Made by a program: the position numbers and the translations under genes. Under the pieces are notes generated by a model that made no database searches, was not told the DNA's origin, and was given only the letters and a program-made list of their open reading frames with translations. Positions 19,592 through 64,000 of a stretch of DNA of 64,000 bases are shown here, one piece after another. Origin of the DNA: Sipunculus nudus (lineage: Eukaryota > Annelida > Sipuncula > Golfingiida > Sipunculidae); assembly GCA_026874595.1 (NCBI GenBank), contig CM049308.1:12232001-12296000 (forward strand). The letters are read 5' to 3'. The first letter of the stretch is position 1, and the number at the start of each line of letters is the position of its first letter.

Positions 19592-21026
19592 CATCAGGCA
19601 TAAAGAACAAAGTAGCCAAACTGTGCAGTTTTATAACTTGATAACCATGATATTAAAATGTCATTCAAATTAGGTACATGAACATTGTCACACTGTTGGT
19701 TATGATATAAATATAAATATTCTATAATATCAATTTTATATTCTAGAGAGGCAGATATGCCATTTTTTTTATGGTACCTCTTTCTTGGTCAGCACCAAGA
19801 TTTTGTTTTATTGAAAATTAAAGTAGCCCTTTACATTGTCACTGTATTTACCATAATTTTTTAACATCCTTACCACATAAACATGATTATTCTTAATACA
19901 AATCAGTTTTGGGACCAATAATCGATTATAATTGATGCAGATGACCCAACGATCGATCTTACAAGTTACATTGATATCATCGATCACACACATAATCCTT
20001 TCCCACAAAGGTTAGGCTTCAGAATAACAGAAAGCACACTTTCATGAAAATTTATGCAAACAAACTTTAGAACAATCTGAAGTTAACTATATACACATGT
20101 AGGCTATAGAGTTATTAGATAATTGTATACATTAATTAGCCAATACCAGGCCTATAATACAATTGAGAGGATGTACATGTCTATATTTGGTCAGAAATTC
20201 CATACTCTTAGAAGACAACCAATTTTTACTTATGATTATTCATGAAATTACAACTGATTCCCAACGCTTCTCAAAATGACTAATAATTGATTATTAATTA
20301 ATATGGTGTTGACGATTGATTATTATGAAGAAAGCGACACCCAACATTCATAGTAATACAAATGACTGATGAATTGTTCTTACTAAAATTCCATGTGTTC
20401 CATCACTCTGCTCTCAATATGTCTTTCCTTCAGTGTGTTCTCAACCTGTAACAACACCCTCTACTCACGGCCCAGTGTCTGTGGACATGTTTCTACTTTC
20501 TACATTATAGGCAGATGATGGACTAATAGTTACCATGGATCCAATTAATAACACAATAAACAAAAATAACCATCACAGCAGTCATTTAACACCAGGATCC
20601 AACTAGTGCATGGTTACATAGATTTAATCAAGTACTTCACTAGTTGCAGGGAGGCCAGCAAGCTGATTAACATAAACTAATTAGGGTCTACATAATTGAA
20701 ACTGATCACATACCTGTCTCAGCAAGTTCATAATTGGTGGGTGACACATGCACACTATGCAAGAATCATATGCATTTAATTAATTTATGTTTAGTTGGCT
20801 TGAGTTTCATCCAGCTTGTACTTACAGTACTGTTTCATGTGAGCAGTGTTTGAGTTGTTCCAAGTCTTCAGGAACAGACTTCAATCAAGTTCTGTACCTG
20901 AAGAGTGGGAACAAATCCAAGTCTAACACTGCTCCCACAAAATAGTGGTTAATGGCCATTTAACGCATTTTACTGAAACTTTTTTTCACAGTCATGTACC
21001 AATTTTGTTAATATTTGAAATACTGT
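19592..21026. other. Intergenic / STX5 leader intron, nothing recognised
   Basis: AT-rich sequence without a coding exon. It would be leader intron if the candidate STX5 leader exon at 23.3 kb is real. Confidence 0.5.
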
Positions 21027-21028
21027 TA

Positions 21029-22375
21029 CTGTAGATTCAGATTATATCGTGGGCTTAAAATTTCGTGGTTTTTGTACAAAACGCATATCGTGGGGTATTT
21101 GAATTCGTGGAAAGACAAAGAAAACTTTAGGAAATAATGTTTATTAATACCTCCATTTGCGCAAAGAAGACAAGCCCGACGTACACAGGTGGTTCGGCTT
21201 TGATGCTGATCATACGGTGCGCCTGTACCGCGGGTTAGTGTTGAACAAACAAGCCCGATCCGAGTCTTACAAAGAATTAATCAGCCATAACCAACACGTG
21301 CCGGCCGATTCATCAGCTGTCAGTTGCAACACCCGATACATCGGCTATTAGTTATAACACCCGATCACGCCACGTTGACAGAAAACGTAAACCATCACTT
21401 AACTGGAGGAAAAATGAAACGGGACCGTCCACATGAAGGTTTTTAACTTTTATAATCTAGGCGGTATTCACATGTGACCCCTGTAAATCCCGGACGGGGC
21501 GGTGAGACGAGACACGGTTCGTTCATCATTCATCATGTTGACTATATTTGGAGATTACAAAGAAATAATTTGCATAAAAGTATTCTGTGACGCTTACTTA
21601 CGCTAAAATATATGTACAACTATTGGCAATATTTGGAAGAACTACCGCCTGCATGTATTATCAATGGCTCACTGTTATGCACGCAACTGTTGCTGCAATA
21701 TTCAGAATAGGTGCTCTTTCGGTCCCGCGGTAATCGCGGTAATGCAAAGAGTTTACACGGCCCTTGTTTTTAAGGCCAATAGGTAGCGTAAGTCTCGTTT
21801 AATCTCTATTGAAAGAAGGTTGAAAAGGCCGGTTCCGAAAAAGCCGTGCCTCGGTAGCTGTGGTTACGAACATTGGAACTTGTGTACAGTTCTTGGTGTG
21901 TTAGAACTACCGCTTTGCGCGACAGAAATGTGGTTCTGTTCTTGAATTTTTCACCCGAAATGTTGAATAAATTTTGGGATACGTTTTCAGTTTAAATTAT
22001 ACCTTGATATTGTTTTATTGTAAACATATCAGGGGTCCATGTTTGTTCGATGATAGGGGAAATAATTTGATTGACAAAAGAATATTTATAAATCCCATAT
22101 TTTTATAGTAATTTAGGAAAAAGCAATTCGGTGCATTTAATAAATGTATCAAAGACAATCATAAAACAGTAGTAAACAATTTTTGTATCTTCATTGAAAA
22201 TCAGCCAGCGGTTACAATTATATATATATATAAAGTCGACCACCCGCTACCGTTAGGATACCATATATACTCTGACCGTGTGATTTTTTGATCGTTGGAA
22301 TCATGAATTCGTGGATTATCTTGATCCACGAAAACCACGAAAATAAAATCCCAACTAATATTTCTGAATCTACAG
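21029..22375. mobile_element. TA-flanked inverted-repeat transposon T3, non-autonomous
   Basis: The element begins CTGTAGATTCAGA and ends with the complement TCTGAATCTACAG. It is flanked by TA on both sides (21027-21028, 22376-22377), as expected of the Tc1/mariner-type target TA. Subterminal TTTCGTGG / CCACGAAA motifs recur at both ends. The 1.35-kb interior has no transposase-length frame but is more GC-rich than its surroundings. Confidence 0.7.
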
Positions 22376-22377
22376 TA

Positions 22378-23340
22378 TATCAAAAAAGTGTATACATATA
22401 TTTATAAACACAAATTATGGGTTTTATATTGAACAAATATAACTGTATACTTCAGCTTGTGTGCTAATGTGTCATAATTAGCATAAAACTCAATTGTAGT
22501 CATCACATTATTCATAACGTCACTGATGTCACAATGGCCAAGACCGTTTTATACCTGTCTTTGATGCTCAGTATCTTATAAAATATGACACTATTCTATA
22601 AAGTCCTTATTTTGTATAATATAAGTCCTTATTTTGTATAATCTTCCTACATAGGACAAAATAAATACAGAACACAAAAATAAAGCATGTGCGTGTAGAA
22701 AAGCCTTCAAAGAAAAAGCTAAGCAACACTTCTAACAATATAAAAGTGTATTTAAGGCGGTTATAATTTTTCTGTTTTGTTTTTTTTTACAGTAATATAT
22801 ATATATGAATTGCTGGAATTTCTCCAACTTGAAACTCTGACAAAAGAGGGATATTTGCCTTTCATTCAATTGACACGTTTTACTTTGTCATGTACATTGG
22901 TAAAATGTGTGTTTGTCCTTTAAAGTTAAGTTTTCATTTACTGGTAACAAGGAATACTAAATTATATTGCTAAATTTAATTAATTTGCAAATATTATTAT
23001 TATTATATTATTATTAACAATAAAAAATCTCCCGACCCTTTAAAATGACCCTCTAAATGTGTAAACATATACAACTGGCCCTTCATAATGACACCTTACA
23101 TGTCAGAAACTGTTCGCCAAGCTATGACGACACTGGTGGTTTTAACACGGTTTACCCTCCCATGTATGATGTACACAGTATCACTCACATTCTGTTGTCA
23201 GTGTTGATGACAGACGAAAATTCATGCTCTAACACTGTCTAAGAGTCGGGGTGTCAGATTTGTCATTACTGGAAGATGGGCCCTTGTTCACAAAACGACA
23301 TCCAAGTTTATGTAAAATATAGAATTTTAGGGAGTCTTAC
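22378..23340. other. Intergenic / STX5 leader intron, nothing recognised
   Basis: AT-rich sequence with an (ATT)n stretch near 22995-23015. No exon recognised. Confidence 0.5.
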
Positions 23341-23470
23341 CTGCTATAAAGTTCTGAACTTCTTATCAAACACACGACAAAAACAAAGCGGTAATCCCAA
23401 GGCAGTGATGTCACTTTCTTGTCACCGGTCACGAAATGTTGTTGAAGCCACGAAGCAGATCCGGTGACGT
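23341..23470 (-). promoter_or_regulatory. Candidate STX5 non-coding first exon and promoter edge
   Basis: On the minus strand this block ends TTATAGCAG followed by GTAAGACTCC, a strong 5' splice site. It is richer in CpG than the surrounding sequence and lies just downstream of a consensus CRE. No start codon is needed because the acceptor at 18912 leads straight to the coding exon. The transcription start is not determined. Confidence 0.4.
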
Positions 23471-23472
23471 CA
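23465..23472. promoter_or_regulatory. CRE-type palindrome TGACGTCA
   Basis: A perfect TGACGTCA, the binding site of CREB/ATF factors, sits at the edge of the candidate STX5 leader exon. A GTCACCGGTCAC motif lies about 30 bases away. Confidence 0.45.
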
Positions 23473-23479
23473 GAAGACC

Positions 23480-25005
23480 AGTGCAGCTGCGCAAAACTTC
23501 TCGTCACCAAAACAGAGAGGACAAATTTGTTTTCACGGAGTAAACTTGAATCGTAATGCATGCATTAATTTAAGTGTGCCACATGATAATTGACAACGTC
23601 TGTTGAATTTTTACACAATAAAAACGAGAATATTTTGAGAAAATAAGGTTAACATCATGAAAGATGGAACATAGGGAAAAAATTCTAATTAATATGATTT
23701 CCATATAACAATCTCAGAAATTGAGTTATTTAAAAGTAAAAAAAAATAATAATAATAATAACCAGTATAATTATATATGTAGCTTAACTTGTTACTATTA
23801 AATATTGTAATGGTCCGAATAGAAACTTTAAATATATAATATATTACTTATTACTTAAGATCCATACGTAACACCACGGGGTGATGTAGCACTTATTAAG
23901 TCACATTAATATTGATTATATAATTCAACTTCAGGTGGATAATCATCACATGAAACTTTGAAAATGTTAAATCTTTATAAAGGACGGGATGCTGACTGCG
24001 CCACATTATTCAAGATCATAAAACCTAATCACACAATTAACACACACATGTCATAATTTTTAACAATACATATACAAGTATAAATGTGGTTAGTCGATCT
24101 TTTAAGGAGGCACTGTGTCAAGAGCCTGTATATTTTTTTATATATTTATATAACATTCAGAACACGATTATTCCGGCACAAAGTGCGTGCATTGTAAAAC
24201 TGAGAGAAAAAACCTACACCAGTGAAAAGTAAACCGGTATTATTACCATACTGTAAAAAAAAAAGAATGAAGTTAATAGTTCCATACACATATGTTTTCA
24301 GTGGACCCGTCATATTGAAAATTAAATCTATAAATGATTAGATCAGAAAAAAACAGGACAAACTGCGTCAATACCAGCTAGCTCTGTATTTTATTAGCCT
24401 TTTCTTGTGTTTTTCCAAGCGGCATACTTTCCTATCATAAAGTCCTTTAGAACCAAAAAGGCTCGTCCCAGTTTTTTTTTTTTTTTTTATTTCGAGAAAT
24501 TTAACTTTTAATTTTGAGTTCTGCTGTATCTTTTGAAAATACAGCTTAACATAATCTATGTCAGAAACATATCACAGACAAAGGTACAGTTTTTTATTTA
24601 GCGAAATTTGCCACATGCAGGCAATTAAGCCTATTATATATATACTGGCCGTATAACCTTTCTCAATTTGGGGATGGACCATTGTGGCAGTCAGCTTTTG
24701 TTAAAAGTAACCTTGTTTTCTGAGACAGACATGATGGTATTACATTATACCAGTGATCCTCTTGATTTTGTAGTTGTGATATAAAAGCATAATGGCCATT
24801 AATGAATTAATAAACAATAATTTGCTTGTTTACTATCAAGTATTACACATGTGGCGACAGGATTATCTAATTCACTTTTGACTCTGTTGGACCGACAGAA
24901 TAGGATATAGGTTAGAGTCAAATTTTTTTAAGATTCTTTTGGCAGAGGTATCCTATATTATTCTGAATCTAAGTATATATATATGTACATCTGCAGAGTA
25001 CTAAT
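23480..25005. other. Intergenic between STX5 and MTR
   Basis: AT-rich sequence with a poly-T run at about 24473-24488. No gene or clear element recognised. Confidence 0.5.
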
Positions 25006-25007
25006 TC

Positions 25008-25215
25008 GGTTTGGGAAAACGTGACAGGGCGGTAGCACTCTCCTCCTGGCATGTAATTTTGTATACCCCGCTGTCACCAAGGGCCGGTGTCTACCACAGC
25101 TGCGGGTCCTGGGTGTGTAATCCCCCGCTGCTGGGTCATAACACTAAGGAACCCCCAGAGACGCACTCATTTTGTGAGTGATATATACACGGCTGTCGGG
25201 CCAGCCTTCCCATTT
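25008..25215 (+). repeat. Family E dispersed repeat (SINE-like), copy 1
   Basis: Starts 'ggtttgggaaaacgtgacag'. It contains 'taacactaaggaacccccag' and 'acgcactcattttgtgagtg'. The same order of motifs appears in inverted orientation at 34930-35130. The length suggests a SINE, but no clear tRNA-type promoter boxes were confirmed. Confidence 0.55.
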
Positions 25216-25405
25216 AATCTGCGGAGCGCTCACGCCGAGTGGGGGCCAACCGTGAAAAATCTCACCGCTCACCGTCCTCTATTCCTCAATAGCACATGCA
25301 GAAGTATATATAGGTCAGGTTGAAATCAAAGTTGAAACATAGTCAGTCAGGAACACAGGAAGCTAAGCATGCATTTGAGAGGTATATTCCAATTAGAATG
25401 ATTAT

Positions 25406-26026
25406 TGTATCCGCCAAAACAGAGTTTTGCGGATACTAAGTTTTCAGTCGGACGCCGCCGCCGCTTAGGTTTACGGAGAACTCCTCCATAACCACTGGGC
25501 AGAATTTTTCGAAATTCGAAATTATGATCAGGTCACATGTGAACTGCTGCGCCCTCATTTTGTTTGACCTCTGACCTTTCCTCTCTGCCCAGCGTCCATT
25601 TGTGCGTCTGTTTCCATACATAAACCCACATATCTGGGGAACCGTTTGACCGATCAGGCTAAAATTTTTGCACAAATGTAGCCCTTAGAAAGCTTTATAA
25701 CATATACTAAAAAATGGTGGCGCCACCTGCCACCATTTTTGCACAGTGTCCTTCTGTTTGTCTGCTGTGGGATAAAATCACTCATATACAAGTAGTGGTT
25801 TGACTTATCTGCCTAAAATTTCGCATATGTATACAACTTGGACAGTTTTCTGGATTTTGTGGGAGGAGGCGCAACCTACATACACATTAAGGCTGCAAAC
25901 ATCCATGCTAACATGCAACACACCTCACTCTATTTCCCCTTGCCACTAAATCCATGCCTCACTTCACCCGACCCACTCTGATTTCGGCGGATACACGTAG
26001 TCACTTGTCGACTACCCGTATTCTAG
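25406..26026 (+). mobile_element. Family B element, copy 1 (complete, short form)
   Basis: The 5' end is a hairpin: GTATCCGCCAAAAC, loop AGA, GTTTTGCGGATAC. The interior has the palindrome-centred 'ggtggcgccacct' and an 'aaccgtttgaccgatcaggc' unit. The 3' end has GCGGATACACGTAGTC, a short loop, GACTACCCGTATT and then CTAG (26023-26026) before a T. A hairpin followed by CTAG is the Helitron 3' terminus signature. GTATCCGC and GCGGATAC are subterminal inverted repeats. Confidence 0.7.
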
Positions 26027-27400
26027 TTTAAAAAGCATGACAATACCTAATGATAAGGCTTATTAGACAAGTATAATTTACTGCCAATTATATGCCGAAT
26101 TCTGGATAAATTTGGTATGGTTCGTTCTGGTTCCCAGTGTTCCACAATTGCCTAAAGCTAGAGGTGAACTCGCTCTATATCCCCAGCATAAGGTAGGATT
26201 GGTTATAAGCGTATGTTGTCATAAGAACCTTAGTGGATGTAAGGACCTAATAGAACTGCTAACTTTTCAACTAACTTGCTAACAAAATATCAAAATATTT
26301 ACAGTCTTCATTTCTATCAAATATTCTTAATTTATATTTTGGTTCTATGATTTTTTATTTTAATTTGATTTAAATCATCCACCTTAATCATCGTTTTCAA
26401 GGAAATACTATGGGATAACATTTATGATGATTCTATGAGACAGTTGACATTACTGACCAAAAATTTATAATATTATATTCTCAAATTAAAATATGAAGAA
26501 ACGATCAGCTGAAATGACAGAATTATCTCAAAGTCGCTATGTGGTTTATTCCCCTAAAAAGTGAAGGGTCAAAGGATACTTTGTTTGGAATTTATAAGAT
26601 GTTATGGTTTTATGTGATAAATAAAATTACGAAGAGACTTCATCGCTAATTAATCATTATTAATCACCTATAATGTATAGAAGTAATAGAACTTATCATG
26701 GCTTAAGCAATAAGGGGATAATAAATGTATAAGAATGTGGAGTGGAAATATGTATTTAAATAAAGAAAAAACAGATATTTTTTACCCCGATACTTGAAAA
26801 CAACATTTAAGCTCTTTATATAAATCTTTAACCTCCAACGATCTAAGCTACTATGAACGTACTGGATAGTTAATGATATTCAGGGTTAATTGTGATAATT
26901 CATACAATAAACTTTTACGATGTGACAGAATCAATGAAATATTTCTTAGCATCGGATAATAAAAATATTGGATTAATTATATCATTCTTATATTGCATTT
27001 TTTAAATTCGTAACAATTCTTTTAATACATTATCGGCGTCGGATGAATGAATTTAGATATAGAAAATATACTAATATACATAAGAATCAGTTATATACAG
27101 TTGTGGGGCAGCAAAAAATGACGCATCTGAGAGCTGCAAAAATTTAGAATAATCTCAAATTAAAGCTATTTTATACACAATTTGACTTTTAACTTCGAAC
27201 TTTAAATGTAATGTAACTGTTAATGTCCAGATTCTTTTAAAATATTTGAAATATGAAGCAATTCAATTTGATGCCAAATAAAATCGTTTGTAGTCGGTTA
27301 TTGTGTTCAAGTATTATTAATATTTAAAAATTGGGATAGTGGTGAAGAACGATTCTCCGAGAAATTTCATGAAAGATCCCAATATCAATATAAGAACAAC
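26027..27400. other. Intergenic, nothing recognised
   Basis: Very AT-rich sequence upstream of the methionine synthase gene, with no coding exon or repeat identified. Confidence 0.5.
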
Positions 27401-27575
27401 TGACCCCGGCACAATGTCAGGGCCGAACCCGCAGCCTCAGCCTATCATTTGGTGTGTTGCCGCCGAGGCGAGCGGACGGGAAAACGTGGGGTCTGGAAAG
27501 AGTGCGCTTTTGACATCAAATTGTAAAATTTTAAAGAATTCCAGGCATAGCAATTAAAACAAAACAGCATAAGTC
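27400..27575 (+). promoter_or_regulatory. Putative MTR promoter / 5' leader
   Basis: A locally GC- and CpG-rich stretch (about 27404-27500) in otherwise AT-rich DNA, directly upstream of the predicted first coding exon. No TATA box was recognised. Confidence 0.4.
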
Positions 27576-63169
<35,594 letters not shown>

Positions 63170-63462
63170 GTAAGTAAATTGCTTACTATCTGTATCACAT
63201 CACACTGTTCCAGATGCTCTGTTATGAGGACACTACTTAGCAAAATCATAGTGTGTGTTGATGGTGAAAACATTTACGTAATGTGTAGATTACTTCATTG
63301 TTTCATTTATGAACTTCAGTATCACTTTGAGCAGTCCATTGCTTCAAAATCTTGAGTGCCTGGAATGTACAATAAATATATGAGTGATGATAAAGGTCAA
63401 TTCATCAGTAGCTGCATAATTCATTTCTGTGACATTAAATCATGTTCAGCAGATGAGTTCAT

Positions 63463-64000
63463 TGTATCCGCCAAAACAGAGTTTTGCGGATACTATGTTT
63501 TCAGCTGCACGCCGCCGCCGCGTAGGTGTCCGGAGAACTCCTCCGTAACCGTTGGGTGGAATTTTACGAAACCCGGGATTATGTACGGGTCACATGTGAA
63601 CTGCTGCGCCCCAATTTTGTTTTGACCTCTGACCTTTCCTCTGGCTCTGTGTCCGTTTGTGCGTCTGTTTCCACACATAAACCCACATATCTCGGGAACC
63701 GTTTGACCGATCAGGAAAATTTTTTTGCACAAATGTAGCCCTTGGAGAGCTTTATAACCTACATAAAAAATGGTGGCGCCACCTGCAACCATGTTTGCAC
63801 AGTGTCCATCTGTTCGTCTGCCTTGGGTTTAAATCACTCATATCTCTACAGTGGTTTGACTGATTCACCTGAAATTCGGCATGCATCTACATCCTGGATA
63901 GCTTTTCTGATTTTATGACAGGTGGCGCCACCTACATTCACGTTTACGCTGCAGACATCCCAGCTCATATCTCGGGAACCGTTTGACCGATTCGGCCAAA
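63463..64000 (+). mobile_element. Family B element, copy 4 (cut by window end)
   Basis: Begins with the hairpin GTATCCGCCAAAAC / GTTTTGCGGATAC at 63464-63493, followed by the same GC-rich CGCCGCCGCG segment as copy 1 and at least two tandem 'ctcgggaaccgtttgaccga' units with GGTGGCGCCACC sites. It lies in the intron after MTR exon 28. Confidence 0.75.

Overview
This is an AT-rich animal genomic window with intron-rich protein genes and a heavy load of interspersed repeats. The two genes, their exon structure and the style of the non-autonomous elements (internal tandem repeats, GGAC/AGAC or GTCTGTCT runs, terminal hairpins, subterminal inverted repeats) suggest a lophotrochozoan, most likely a bivalve mollusc. 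The lineage is an inference; no ribosomal or mitochondrial marker is present.

Layout. Positions 1-11,600 hold no recognisable gene. They contain a nested tandem-repeat element (family A, about 3.7-8.8 kb), simple repeats, and a cluster of TCAAGGTCA motifs. Positions 11,679-18,866 (minus strand) hold a complete nine-exon syntaxin-5 gene (370 aa), the Golgi/ER Qa-SNARE. Its 5' leader has a small overlapping uORF, and a candidate leader exon and promoter lie near 23.34-23.47 kb. Positions 18.9-27.4 kb are intergenic, with a TA-flanked transposon, a SINE-like repeat and a family B element. From about 27.58 kb to the window end (plus strand) runs a cobalamin-dependent methionine synthase gene (MTR). 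I reconstruct 28 exons encoding 1,097 complete codons, with every splice phase consistent. The last ~165 residues (the rest of the AdoMet activation domain) lie beyond the window. The two genes are divergent (head to head), about 4 kb apart.

MTR introns carry most of the repeats: TA-flanked inverted-repeat transposons (introns 9, 22, 23), a three-level nest in intron 14 (LINE fragment, then family A, then family B), two family C elements, tRNA-derived SINE-like pieces, and a 45-bp minisatellite in intron 8. That minisatellite repeats the 3' splice site of exon 9 eleven times, and only the last copy gives an open reading frame.

Functionally the two genes are unrelated. STX5 drives vesicle fusion at the early Golgi. 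MTR remethylates homocysteine from methyl-tetrahydrofolate using B12. The most novel observations are the splice-site minisatellite, the uORF/weak-start/internal-Met arrangement of STX5, and four element families (A-D) with a shared Helitron/Helentron-like architecture.
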